A stretch of 64,000 bases of DNA from Solobacterium sp. (lineage in GTDB: Bacteria; Bacillota_I; Bacilli_A; Erysipelotrichales; Erysipelotrichaceae). How positions within the stretch are numbered: position 1 is the first letter of the stretch; every line of letters starts with the position of its first letter. Where the stretch lies: the NCBI GenBank assembly GCA_017512725.1, contig JAFWEW010000022.1, forward strand, positions 1 to 64,000, in the 5' to 3' direction. The notes below the pieces were generated by a model. That model did no database searches. It was not told the origin of the DNA and was given only the letters and a program-made list of their open reading frames with translations. Shown here one piece after another: positions 8,718-17,442 of this stretch. Both the position numbers and the translations under genes were made by a program.

Positions 8718-9692
8718 TTATCCTTTGAAGGAAGCGATAAACGCTTCAACAGTCGCTCTGTCCGGCATTACGCGCAGAGCTCCTTTTTTGGTTGTGACAA
8801 TGGAAGCTGCCGCATTGGCAAATGTCAGGATCCGTGTCAGTTTTTCCGCATCGAGATTATCAATTCCTTCTTCCAGGACCCCGTCGATCACACAGGCGCC
8901 GAACGTATCGCCGGCTCCGGTCGTTTCAATGGTTTCTTTCTGCAGGAACGGCTTTACTTCCACTCGGACATCTTTGTAATAAGCACGGCTCCCGTCCGGT
9001 CCCAGAGACAGACAGATCAGCTTGATATCCGGATAGTTCTTCCGGAGATATGCGATGCCTTCATCATAGTCGTCAAGACCGGTGAACCAGGTAATTTCAT
9101 TATCGGAAATCTTCAGCACATCACAGTGCTGCAGGCCCCAGTCAACTTCCCGTTTCGCATCGTCCAGACTCTTCCAGAGCGGCGGACGCAGGTTGGGATC
9201 AAACGAACGCAGCAGACCTTCCGCTTCCGCAGTCGCAACCGCCTTATGCGTTGCGCTCTTGACCGGTTCATCGGTCAGGGAGAGCGTTCCGTAATGGAAG
9301 ATTTTCGCATCTTTGATCAGATCGGTCGGAAGCTCATTCTCGTTCAGATTCATATCCGCTCCCGGATTACGGTAGAATGAAAAATCCCGGTCACCGTCTG
9401 CCAGTGTATGAACCAGCGCAAGCGTAGTGTGAACTTCATCATCGTACAGAAGCCCCTCGGCATTGATGCCTACCTCTTTGATTGCTTCGGTAAGCTGCTT
9501 GCCGAACCCGTCATTTCCGACTTTACCGATAAATGCGGTCTTTCGGCCGAGGCGGGACAGCATGGACAGTACATTGCACGGAGCACCTCCCGGATTCGCC
9601 TCAAAAACAGGATTGCCCTGTTCCGACATCCCATTCTGGGTAAAATCAATCAGGAGTTCGCCAAGTGCAGTCACATCGAACCTTTTGGACAT
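8718..9692 (-). CDS. scrK: Fructokinase, PfkB family
   Basis: ATP-dependent sugar kinase of 324 residues that would turn the fructose released by the amylosucrase into fructose-6-phosphate. PfkB signatures are NPGGAPCNV in the N-terminal third and TTGAGDTFGA with the catalytic Asp near the C-terminus. The start at 9692 is chosen because AGAGGAG lies 11 bases upstream. The open frame continues further but has no other ribosome binding site. It is the first gene of the sucrose operon, with only 12 bases before the amylosucrase start. It could act on another ketose, but the context favours fructose. Confidence 0.87.
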   Translation of the reverse strand: MSKRFDVTALGELLIDFTQNGMSEQGNPVFEANPGGAPCNVLSMLSRLGRKTAFIGKVGNDGFGKQLTEAIKEVGINAEGLLYDDEVHTTLALVHTLADGDRDFSFYRNPGADMNLNENELPTDLIKDAKIFHYGTLSLTDEPVKSATHKAVATAEAEGLLRSFDPNLRPPLWKSLDDAKREVDWGLQHCDVLKISDNEITWFTGLDDYDEGIAYLRKNYPDIKLICLSLGPDGSRAYYKDVRVEVKPFLQKETIETTGAGDTFGACVIDGVLEEGIDNLDAEKLTRILTFANAAASIVTTKKGALRVMPDRATVEAFIASFKG

Positions 9693-9723
9693 AATTATAA
9701 GTTCTCCTCTTTTGAATGGTTTC

Positions 9724-9729
9724 ATTATA
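9724..9729 (-). promoter_or_regulatory. Candidate -10 box of the sucrose operon
   Basis: TATAAT on the minus strand, about 30 bases upstream of the fructokinase start. No clear -35 box and no recognisable operator were found next to it. Confidence 0.45.
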
Positions 9730-9754
9730 TAGGAAATTACCATCCAAATATATG

Positions 9755-9787
9755 AAAAAACAGATAATGACTCATGGTCACTATCTG
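9755..9787 (-). terminator. Terminator of the aromatic operon
   Basis: CAGATA (9761-9766) pairs with TATCTG (9782-9787) and TGAC (968-71 of 9700) pairs with GTCA (9777-9780). On the minus strand the stem is followed by six T. The stop codon of the Gx gene lies inside the stem. Confidence 0.75.
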
Positions 9788-10293
9788 CGTTTTTCGGTAA
9801 GAGGACGAATATGTTTCAGAACCAGATTCGCGGTTACGCCGATCGCAATACCGGTCGGTATGGAGCCCAGCAGAAGGTATGGAAGGATCGCCGTCATGCC
9901 GATCTGTTTATAGATAAAGGATACGATCAGCACCTGTCCAAGCGAATGTGCGATGGATCCGCATATGGAAGTAAACAGGACCGAGGCACCTGCCAAATCC
10001 AGCAGAACCATAACGGTACTGGAAAGCAGCACGCCGCCGGAACTGATCCAGAAAGTACTTCCGAAGATTGTACCTCTCAGAAGATTGCCAATCACGACAC
10101 GCATGACATTGACAATGACCATTTCTGTCCGGCTCATCAGCTTCAGTGCAAGCAATGCCGCGATATTGGCAAGGCCAAGACGCAGCACGCCGAAGATCGG
10201 CCCGATGTAAATCGACTCCAGCAGATTCAGAGCGATTGCCACCGCCGACAGCATCGCCAGGTAAGTGAACCGTCTGTTTCGCTCAATTCCCAT
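9781..10293 (-). CDS. Gx transporter family membrane protein
   Basis: Integral membrane protein of 170 residues with about five hydrophobic segments. It resembles the Gx/ECF-S-like family often annotated as heptaprenyl diphosphate synthase component I; the Gly-rich core GNLLRGTIFG and the GSIPTGIAIG segment near the end fit. Its substrate is unknown. It overlaps the upstream NusG-II gene by 11 bases, so the two are made together, and it is the last gene of the aromatic amino acid transcript. In other Bacillota this pair often stands near redox or isoprenoid genes, so its place behind aroQ may be only transcriptional. Confidence 0.75.
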   Translation of the reverse strand: MGIERNRRFTYLAMLSAVAIALNLLESIYIGPIFGVLRLGLANIAALLALKLMSRTEMVIVNVMRVVIGNLLRGTIFGSTFWISSGGVLLSSTVMVLLDLAGASVLFTSICGSIAHSLGQVLIVSFIYKQIGMTAILPYLLLGSIPTGIAIGVTANLVLKHIRPLTEKRR

Positions 10294-10636
10294 CCGGCGA
10301 CTCCTGCAGGAAGATCACAATATTGTTCGGAAGACAGGTGATTGGCATGAGATTATCTTCCATTCCCATCCATCCCATCTGCGCACAGACATGATTGGGG
10401 CACTGCTCGTTGATCACGTGCCACCGGCCGTCTTTGACCTCCACATCCAGTCCCCCGACATCGCCTTCAATGTGATACACCGCATCCACCATCGGATCAA
10501 ATTCCTTAACAATCGTCATCCGATGCTGAACGGCCACCACATATCCGCTGCCTTTCGGCTTCATTCGCATATACAGTATCGCCGCAATACTGGCAGCTGC
10601 CAGAACAGCGATTATGATCCATTCTTTCTTCTTCAT
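10283..10636 (-). CDS. NusG domain II-containing membrane-anchored protein
   Basis: Small protein of 117 residues with one N-terminal membrane anchor (residues about 6-24) and an outward domain of the NusG-II type. The characteristic segment is the Cys pair in NEQCPNHVCAQMGW followed by CLPNN, where the final Cys is conserved in the family. Its function is unknown. It lies 10 bases after aroQ and overlaps the Gx gene, a pairing that is common in Bacillota. Confidence 0.8.
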   Translation of the reverse strand: MKKKEWIIIAVLAAASIAAILYMRMKPKGSGYVVAVQHRMTIVKEFDPMVDAVYHIEGDVGGLDVEVKDGRWHVINEQCPNHVCAQMGWMGMEDNLMPITCLPNNIVIFLQESPDGN

Positions 10637-10646
10637 GGATTCTATC

Positions 10647-11093
10647 TTATTCCGCCTTTTTCAGATGTTCAATAATACAGTCAATGGCATCCACATAACC
10701 CTGCGGACCGCGGCCCTTGATCTGTGTGATGCAGTAAGGAGCTTCATAGGAGATATGCCGGAACTCTTCTCTCTGGCTGATGTCACTGATGTGCACTTCC
10801 ACAACCGGCAGCGGTTCGATCGCATGGACCGCATCCGCAAGGGCAATGCTCGTATGCGTATAGGCGCCCGGATTAATTACGATGCCGTCATAATGCTGGA
10901 AATATGCCTCCTGGATCCAGTCCACAAGATCTCCCTCATGATTGGACTGGCGGCAATCCGCTTCCACACCGCGTTTTTCAGCTTCCTCTTTGATCATGCG
11001 GATGATGCTTTCATAATTAACGGTTCCGTAGATATTCGTTTCACGGATTCCGACCATATTCAGGTTCGGTCCGTTGATGATCATGATCTTCAT
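10647..11093 (-). CDS. aroQ: 3-dehydroquinate dehydratase, type II
   Basis: Third step of the shikimate pathway, converting 3-dehydroquinate to 3-dehydroshikimate; 148 residues, a normal type II length. Motifs are GPNLNMVG at the start, the Tyr in NIYGT, NPGAYTHTSIA in the middle with the catalytic His, and VEVHISD. It starts one base before the tyrA stop codon ends, showing translational coupling. Confidence 0.96.
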   Translation of the reverse strand: MKIMIINGPNLNMVGIRETNIYGTVNYESIIRMIKEEAEKRGVEADCRQSNHEGDLVDWIQEAYFQHYDGIVINPGAYTHTSIALADAVHAIEPLPVVEVHISDISQREEFRHISYEAPYCITQIKGRGPQGYVDAIDCIIEHLKKAE

Positions 11094-11953
11094 TATTTCG
11101 TTCCCTCCCCGTCAAACATCTTTCGACGTTCAGTGGACAGGATCATCTTCTGTTTCATTCCATCCGTATCCCCGTTCTGAATCATCTCCCGGAAGGATTC
11201 CATCTCCCGGATAAAATCATCAATATCCTGTATCAGAAAATCTTTGTTCAGAACAAACAGTTCCGGCCACATATCTTCATTAATGCGGGCGATCCGGGTC
11301 AGGTCACGGAAGGAATCCCCCGTATATTCCGCAAGATTGGTATTGTCATTGGCATTCATCAGCGAAACTGCAATGACATGGGTAAGCTGGGACAGAAAAC
11401 TGATCATGCGGTCATGTTCTTCGGCACTGAGACAGGCAATTCGTCGGAACCCCATATCCTGTGCCAGCTGCCGCATTGTTTCGATCGCCTCCGGTGTGTT
11501 TTTATCCGTCGGTACGATAATAAAATTCGCATTCTGAAACCTTCCGGCATCGGCGAAGCGGATTCCCTTGGATTCCCGACCTGCCATCGGATGGCAGGCA
11601 ATAAACTCGGCGTTCTCCGGCAGTTCCTCTTCGATCTGATTCAGAACCGCCCGCTTGACTCCGGTCACATCCGTAATCAGTACACCATGTTTCAAGCTGT
11701 TACGATGTTCCCGGATCCACTTTACGAATACACCGGGATACAGACAGAAAATCAGAAGATCGCATTCCGAAGCCCGTTCCGGATCTCCGGTCCCTTCTTG
11801 TATCCATCCCTTTTCAAGCGCATACTGAAGCGCTTCGGAATCAATATCGAATCCGATAATGGATTCATAGCCGGCCGAACAAAGTGCCTGTGCATAACTT
11901 CCTCCAAGCACGCCAAGACCGACTATTCCGATCACAGACTGTTTTGTAATCAT
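11093..11953 (-). CDS. tyrA: Prephenate dehydrogenase
   Basis: NAD(P)-dependent oxidative decarboxylation of prephenate to 4-hydroxyphenylpyruvate for tyrosine; 286 residues. The Rossmann motif is GIVGLGVLGGSYA at the N-terminus. Family motifs are DVTGVK, the catalytic His region HPMAGRESKG, and SQLTHVIA. There is no chorismate mutase or C-terminal ACT domain, so it is the monofunctional short form. It overlaps aroA by 4 bases (ATGA) and aroQ by 1. Confidence 0.95.
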   Translation of the reverse strand: MITKQSVIGIVGLGVLGGSYAQALCSAGYESIIGFDIDSEALQYALEKGWIQEGTGDPERASECDLLIFCLYPGVFVKWIREHRNSLKHGVLITDVTGVKRAVLNQIEEELPENAEFIACHPMAGRESKGIRFADAGRFQNANFIIVPTDKNTPEAIETMRQLAQDMGFRRIACLSAEEHDRMISFLSQLTHVIAVSLMNANDNTNLAEYTGDSFRDLTRIARINEDMWPELFVLNKDFLIQDIDDFIREMESFREMIQNGDTDGMKQKMILSTERRKMFDGEGTK

Positions 11954-13215
11954 TCCGTTGTTACCTCCGATCCTGCCAGCTGAAGATCTTTAAAGAAATC
12001 CGGATAACTTTTGTTTACCGCTTCCGCGCCTTCAATAACCAGCGGTGCTTCACAGACTGGGGAAAGTGCGGAAAGCGCCATGACGATCCGATGATCATTG
12101 TGTCCCTGCACGGTTCCGCCCTTAAGCGGTGTACCGCCCCTGATAAACACGGTATCTTTTTCCGTACGGACAGACGCACCCAGCGTTTCCAGTTCCTGCC
12201 GCATCGCTTCGATCCGGTCACTCTCTTTGATGCGCAGCCGCTGGCACCCGGTAAACCGGCTTTCTTCCCCGCATGCCGCAGCCATCGCAAAGAGTGCCGG
12301 GCCAAGATCCGGGCAGTCCGAAAGATCTGCTTCAAAGCCGGTCTGATGCCCTGGTTCAAACCGGTATCCGTTTTCCACGGGAATACTGCGGCCTCCGGCT
12401 TTTTCAAACAGGGAAATGATCACATGATCCCCCTGCCTGCTGTTATGACGCATGCCGTGTACCGTAACCGGATTTCCGGAAGTCATTGCCAGTTCCGCAA
12501 AAAACGCCGCCTGAGAATCATCTCCGTCAATTTCCAGATTGATCGGCTGATAGGTATTCCCGCCTTCAACCGTTATCGTTTCTCCCTGATCCAGAAAGCG
12601 GATCCCGGCTTCTTCCAGAACATCTTCCGTAAGTCCAACATAGGACTTTGATTCATATGGAGGAAGGATCCGGATGTCGGAACGTCCGTTCAGGAGCGGC
12701 AGTGTAAACAAAAGACCGGTAATAAACTGGGAAGAGATATTTCCCGGTATTTCATAAGATCCGCTCTGAACCGGTCCTTTGATCCGCAGAAGATCCCCTT
12801 CTTTTTCAAACAGCAGTCCCTGTTTCCGGAACAGCTCCTCATATACGGTCTGCGGCCGGCTCATCAGTTTTCCGTGCCCGGTAAAGACAACTTCGTTTTC
12901 GCAAAGGGAAAACAGCGGTATCAGGAACCGGAGTGTACTTCCGGATTCGCTGCAGTCGACAATCGTTTTTCTGCACGATGACGGTCTGCCGACGCCGTGT
13001 ACGGTCAGTTCTCCGTTTTCCGTTTCTTCAAATTCCACTCCGATCGAACGAAGCGCCCGCATGGTCGCCTCTGTATCCTGGTTTTTCACAAGCCGCCGGA
13101 TCAGTGAGGTTCCTTCCGCAAGCGAAGCCGAAATCAGTGCCCTGTGAGACAGCGATTTGGAACTTGGAATGCGGACCGGCTGTCCTCCATAACGTTTTCC
13201 AATAACTGCTTTCAC
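11950..13215 (-). CDS. aroA: 3-phosphoshikimate 1-carboxyvinyltransferase (EPSP synthase)
   Basis: Transfers enolpyruvate from PEP to shikimate-3-phosphate; 421 residues. Recognised by PSSKSLSHR at the N-terminus, CSESGSTLRFL, the LRIKESDRIEAM segment and GHNDHRIVMAL near the end. The start codon overlaps the end of aroEK by 4 bases and the end overlaps tyrA by 4 bases. Confidence 0.96.
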   Translation of the reverse strand: MKAVIGKRYGGQPVRIPSSKSLSHRALISASLAEGTSLIRRLVKNQDTEATMRALRSIGVEFEETENGELTVHGVGRPSSCRKTIVDCSESGSTLRFLIPLFSLCENEVVFTGHGKLMSRPQTVYEELFRKQGLLFEKEGDLLRIKGPVQSGSYEIPGNISSQFITGLLFTLPLLNGRSDIRILPPYESKSYVGLTEDVLEEAGIRFLDQGETITVEGGNTYQPINLEIDGDDSQAAFFAELAMTSGNPVTVHGMRHNSRQGDHVIISLFEKAGGRSIPVENGYRFEPGHQTGFEADLSDCPDLGPALFAMAAACGEESRFTGCQRLRIKESDRIEAMRQELETLGASVRTEKDTVFIRGGTPLKGGTVQGHNDHRIVMALSALSPVCEAPLVIEGAEAVNKSYPDFFKDLQLAGSEVTTE

Positions 13216-14456
13216 GATTCCGATTCTCCTGTAAACCGGAGGATCTTGCGAACCGCTTCCTCCGGGGAACCGTTGTTTTCAATTCGGATATCACTGTAGC
13301 GGCGATACAGATCCTTTCGTACTTCATACAGCCGCAGAATGTCTTCCTTTGACTGAGAGAGCGGACGTGAAGCACTTCCGTACAAAAGGGAAGGATCCCG
13401 GTCGATCCAGAACACCAGTCCGTTGCGGGAAAGGTATTGCATATTATTCCGGTTTTTGACAACGCCTCCGCCGCAGGAGATTACTGCATTCCCGGATGTC
13501 AGCTCCTTGCAAAGTTCAGATTCTGCAGCCCGGAAAAAAGCTTCCCCTTTTTCCGCAAAACACTGGGAGATCGGCATGCCGAGCCGCTCTGTCAGGATCT
13601 CATCCATTTCTACAAGCGCTCTGCCCGTCTGCGCATGGATCTGTTCTGCAATTGTGCTCTTTCCGCTTGTCGGCATTCCAATCAGAACGATGGAACGCCG
13701 CTGTTTCAGAAGATGATTCATACACGGAACTGCAAGTGCTTCATCCATCGGATGTCCTGTGAACCACCGGTCTGCCGCAATTGCCTGACGGACCAGCATC
13801 TCAAAGCCGCCGCAGAACGGAATACCAAGTTCCTGTGCCTGAAAGCAGAGCGCTGTTCGAAGCGGATTGGCAATCGCATCTACGACAGCTTCCAGATTTG
13901 AAAACCGTGTCAGATCTGCAGGACTCTCCTCTTCTTTCGGGCTCATTCCTACCGGCGTCGCATTGATCACAACCGAATAGGCCGATTCATTCGCGTACAT
14001 CTGTTCATAGGTGATCGTATCTTCAGATGCCCTGCGGCTTACAATATCGTATGTTCCTTCCATAACGCCGACCGCTGCCCGGATCGCCTTTGAAACACCG
14101 CCGCTTCCAAGAATCGCTGCTCTGCGTCCCCTGATCTGGATCCCGTTTGCCTCCAGCATGCGGATAAACCCTTCATAATCCGTGTTGTATCCGATGAACT
14201 TCCCATCTCTGCGGACTACGGTATTGACCGCACCGATGCGTTCCGCCGCCGGATCGATCACATCAAGCAGCGGTATTACCGCCTGCTTGTGCGGGATCGT
14301 CACATTAAAACCATCCAGATCTGTCGTACGGAAAAACGTCTCCAGATCTTCCGGTCTGCATTCATGAAGCGTATAACAGTCTTCTCCGAGAAGAAACGCA
14401 TGTATTTCTTTTGACCAGCTGTGGCCAAGCGGATAACCGATCAGACCGATTTTCAT
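13212..14456 (-). CDS. aroEK: Shikimate dehydrogenase-shikimate kinase fusion
   Basis: Bifunctional enzyme of 414 residues performing two consecutive pathway steps. Residues about 1-258 are AroE: substrate motifs GHSWSK and NVTIPHK (Lys57), Asp93 in GYNTDYEGF, and NADP motif GSGGVSKA. Residues about 258-414 are AroK: P-loop GMPTSGKS (about 260-267), ISCGGGVV, and the lid region ASRPL. No stop or frameshift separates them. The start at 14456 follows GGAG by 10 bases and lies 4 bases after the aroC stop. Separate aroE and aroK genes are the usual arrangement; here the order dehydrogenase-kinase is fused and bracketed by aroC and aroA. Confidence 0.93.
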   Translation of the reverse strand: MKIGLIGYPLGHSWSKEIHAFLLGEDCYTLHECRPEDLETFFRTTDLDGFNVTIPHKQAVIPLLDVIDPAAERIGAVNTVVRRDGKFIGYNTDYEGFIRMLEANGIQIRGRRAAILGSGGVSKAIRAAVGVMEGTYDIVSRRASEDTITYEQMYANESAYSVVINATPVGMSPKEEESPADLTRFSNLEAVVDAIANPLRTALCFQAQELGIPFCGGFEMLVRQAIAADRWFTGHPMDEALAVPCMNHLLKQRRSIVLIGMPTSGKSTIAEQIHAQTGRALVEMDEILTERLGMPISQCFAEKGEAFFRAAESELCKELTSGNAVISCGGGVVKNRNNMQYLSRNGLVFWIDRDPSLLYGSASRPLSQSKEDILRLYEVRKDLYRRYSDIRIENNGSPEEAVRKILRFTGESES

Positions 14457-14460
14457 AGCA

Positions 14461-15558
14461 TCATTCTCCAAGCCACTGATTTCCGTGCGCCGTAGCCAGC
14501 ATATCCGCAAGTACGATCGCGGTCATGGAATCCACCACCACACGGGCACGGTGAATGATTGCCGGATCGTGTCTGCCTTTGATCGCAATCGTTGTATTTT
14601 CTCTCTTTTTGAAATCCACAGTTGTCTGTTCCAGACCGATGGACGGAGTCGGCTTGATGACCGTATTGAACCGGATCGTCATACCGTTGGTAATTCCGCC
14701 GTTGATACCGCCGTTATGATTGGTGATCGTCGCAATGCCCTTGTGCCATACCGTAAAGCGGTCATTGGCCTCTTTCCCGCTCATTGCCGCAAATCCAAAA
14801 CCGGCTCCGAAAGACACTCCTTTTACCGCAGGGATGGAAAACAGCGCGCTGCTCAGCCTGCTTTCGACCGAGTCAAAGATCGGTTCTCCGATTCCCGCTT
14901 CCATACCGATTACCGCAGTTTCCAGAATTCCGCCGAGGGAATTCTGTTCTTTCCGCGCTTCTTCAATTGCCTGTTTCATCTGTTCGCCGGTCGCATCATT
15001 GATTACCGCAAACTGCTTTGCGTTCAGGTTCCGAAGCGTTGTTTCGATCTCATGTTCAAGCAGAGGATCATCTTCGATCCCATGCAGGTTTTTGATGTGC
15101 GAACCAATCAGGATCCCTTTCTTCTCCAGCATCTGCCGCAGAATACTTCCGGCTGCCGTGATCGGCGCTGTCAGACGTCCGGAAAAGTGTCCGCCGCCGG
15201 AAGCGTCCTGAAATCCCTTATAGCGGATTTCTGCCGCATAGTCCGCATGGGACGGCCGGGCAAGATACCGCATCGCATCATAATCCTCCCGGCGCACATT
15301 GGTATTCCGGATCATGATCGCAACCGGTGTTCCTTCGGTCCTTCCATCTTTGATTCCGGAGAGAATCTCTGTTTCATCTGCTTCCTTCCGGCCGGTCGAA
15401 ATTGATCCGACTGCACGCCGCTGTTCCATGTCGTATGCGATCCGGTCCATATCAACCGGAAATCCGGAAGGCAGTCCGTCAATGACACAGCCGATGGCCG
15501 GTCCGTGGGATTCACCGAATACCGTGATCGTGATTTCATTGCCAAACGTATTTTTCAT
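14461..15558 (-). CDS. aroC: Chorismate synthase
   Basis: FMNH2-dependent conversion of EPSP to chorismate, 365 residues. The signature GESHGPAIGCVIDGLP is at the N-terminus. RRAVGSIST-like and SGGGHFSGRLTAPI segments and the C-terminal GRHDPAI are as expected. It begins directly after the aroB stop codon with no spacer. Confidence 0.96.
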   Translation of the reverse strand: MKNTFGNEITITVFGESHGPAIGCVIDGLPSGFPVDMDRIAYDMEQRRAVGSISTGRKEADETEILSGIKDGRTEGTPVAIMIRNTNVRREDYDAMRYLARPSHADYAAEIRYKGFQDASGGGHFSGRLTAPITAAGSILRQMLEKKGILIGSHIKNLHGIEDDPLLEHEIETTLRNLNAKQFAVINDATGEQMKQAIEEARKEQNSLGGILETAVIGMEAGIGEPIFDSVESRLSSALFSIPAVKGVSFGAGFGFAAMSGKEANDRFTVWHKGIATITNHNGGINGGITNGMTIRFNTVIKPTPSIGLEQTTVDFKKRENTTIAIKGRHDPAIIHRARVVVDSMTAIVLADMLATAHGNQWLGE

Positions 15559-16560
15559 TTAAAGTCCAATTCCTTTCCGGATCATTTCCGCATCCCAGTT
15601 TTCAAGCTTTCCCTTTCCAAGTTCATCCACCTGAACCATGGTCACGGTTCCGTGATCCGCTTTCTTGTCACTGTTCACCAGCTGACAGATCTTCTCCTTG
15701 TCCGCATCACAGCCGGTCGGCAGCTGCAGGCGGTTCAGTACTGTTTCAAGCCGTTTTTTCAGTTCCTGATTTTTCAGAACTGTCATCATTCCCATCGCAA
15801 CGCATTCTCCGTGAAGGTAACGGTTCAGTTCATAGTAGCTTTCATAGGCATGGCCATAGGTATGGCCAAAGTTCAGAAGCTTCCGCTCTCCGCTCTCCCG
15901 CTCATCCCGTTCAACCACGCCGCGCTTTACCAGAAGCGAGCGCTCAATGATCTCATCGATATGATTCAAATAATCTTCCCGTTCGAAGATTTCAAACAGT
16001 TCTGCGTCATGTGTCATTCCCATTTTGATTGATTCTGCCATTCCCTCATGAAGCAGTCTCGGATTCAATGTGCTCAGCACATCCGCATCCACCAGAACCA
16101 TCGATGGCTGCCAGAACGCACCGACACAGTTTTTTATGCCATGGAAATCAACCGCAGTTTTTCCTCCGATCGAAGAATCCACCATCGAGAGCATCGTGGA
16201 AGGAATATTGATATAACGGATCCCTCTCATATAGACCGCTGCGGCAAATCCGGCGAGATCTCCGACAACACCTCCGCCCAGTGCGATTACCGTATCCTTT
16301 CGGGACAGATGATGATCCAGCATATCGTTCAGCACATCCTGCAGGACTTCAAAACACTTTGAGCCTTCCCCCTGGGGGATCACATGCATGGGCGCATCCG
16401 GAAACTGCCACTGCAGGGCATTCCGCCACTGCTCCGGCACGCCGTCATCACTGATCAGAAATACATTTGTCCTTCCGACCAGCTCACCTGCCCGGTTCAG
16501 AATTCCCCGTTCCACATAAATCGGATACGTGCTGTTTTTGGTATGTACATCCAGTTTCAT
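15559..16560 (-). CDS. aroB: 3-dehydroquinate synthase
   Basis: NAD- and metal-dependent cyclisation of DAHP to 3-dehydroquinate, 333 residues. Visible signatures are the NAD-binding ALGGGVVGDLAGF, the IPSTMLSMVDSSIGGK active-site stretch and the metal ligands in NFGHTYGHAYE. It follows pheA by 12 bases. Confidence 0.96.
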   Translation of the reverse strand: MKLDVHTKNSTYPIYVERGILNRAGELVGRTNVFLISDDGVPEQWRNALQWQFPDAPMHVIPQGEGSKCFEVLQDVLNDMLDHHLSRKDTVIALGGGVVGDLAGFAAAVYMRGIRYINIPSTMLSMVDSSIGGKTAVDFHGIKNCVGAFWQPSMVLVDADVLSTLNPRLLHEGMAESIKMGMTHDAELFEIFEREDYLNHIDEIIERSLLVKRGVVERDERESGERKLLNFGHTYGHAYESYYELNRYLHGECVAMGMMTVLKNQELKKRLETVLNRLQLPTGCDADKEKICQLVNSDKKADHGTVTMVQVDELGKGKLENWDAEMIRKGIGL

Positions 16561-16572
16561 CGTTTACCTCAT

Positions 16573-17409
16573 TCATTCCTGTATGCTGGAAGCGGATTTA
16601 TAACAGCCCAGCACCCGGCATTCCGAACAGCGTTTGCGGATCTCGGTCATTGCCGAACGGACATTCTCGTCATGCAGGTGCCCGCTGAAATCCACATAGA
16701 AGCAGTATTCAAACAGCTGGCCCGGAATCGGACGTGATTCCAGCTTCAGCATATTCAGCTGATGATCCGCAAGCACGCCCAGTACGTGATACAGCGAGCC
16801 CGGTTCATGCGCTACCACAAAATACAGACTGATCTTATCCGCATCTGGTGCCACATAGTTCTGTTCACTGACGCACAGGAACCGCGTCATGTTCATATTG
16901 GAATCCTGAACGCTTCGGATCAGCACTTCAAGTTCATAGTATTCCGCAGCCCTTACCGACCCCAGCGCTGCGATTGAAGGATCATTCTGCAGTTTTACAT
17001 ATTCCGCAGCCTTCGCAGTATCCTGATAGGCGATTGCCCGAATGGACGGATGTTCGGCAAAGAACTCACTGCACTGGGAGATCGCCTCCGGGTGGGAATA
17101 GACCTCTCTGATGTCATCCAGTTTTGCGCCGGGCAGTACGATCAGGTTCTGCCGGATCGGTACATTGATTTCTCCGATCGCATGGATCCCGTAATTCCGG
17201 AACAGATCCACAGAACGGGTGATCACTCCGGTCGTTGTATTTTCCACCGGCAGCATTGCACAGTCCAGAATTCCGTTGTCACAGTCATTCAGAATATCAG
17301 TGAAGTTGCGGTAGCTGTGCGGTTCATAATCCTTCCCCTCAAAGTATTTCATGACCGCGATTTCACTGAATGTGCCATTGGTGCCCTGATATCCGACTTT
17401 AATACTCAT
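16573..17409 (-). CDS. pheA: Prephenate dehydratase
   Basis: Converts prephenate to phenylpyruvate for phenylalanine, 278 residues. GYQGTNGTFSE stands at the N-terminus, PVENTTTG and the catalytic MNMTRF follow, and a C-terminal ACT domain with ESRPIPG provides Phe feedback binding. There is no chorismate mutase domain. It is the first gene of the aromatic operon, and AGAGGT lies about 10 bases before its ATG. Only 33 bases separate it from the divergent membrane protein gene, so there is no room for a T-box leader. Confidence 0.95.
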   Translation of the reverse strand: MSIKVGYQGTNGTFSEIAVMKYFEGKDYEPHSYRNFTDILNDCDNGILDCAMLPVENTTTGVITRSVDLFRNYGIHAIGEINVPIRQNLIVLPGAKLDDIREVYSHPEAISQCSEFFAEHPSIRAIAYQDTAKAAEYVKLQNDPSIAALGSVRAAEYYELEVLIRSVQDSNMNMTRFLCVSEQNYVAPDADKISLYFVVAHEPGSLYHVLGVLADHQLNMLKLESRPIPGQLFEYCFYVDFSGHLHDENVRSAMTEIRKRCSECRVLGCYKSASSIQE

Positions 17410-17430
17410 GCGTTTACTACCTCTGCGTCT

Positions 17431-17436
17431 TATAAT
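17431..17436 (+). promoter_or_regulatory. -10 box of the divergent membrane protein gene
   Basis: TATAAT ends 6 bases before the ATG at 17443, so transcription should start at or next to the start codon. The complementary strand of the same A/T block must also hold the pheA operon promoter. Confidence 0.5.
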
Positions 17437-17442
17437 TTTAAT

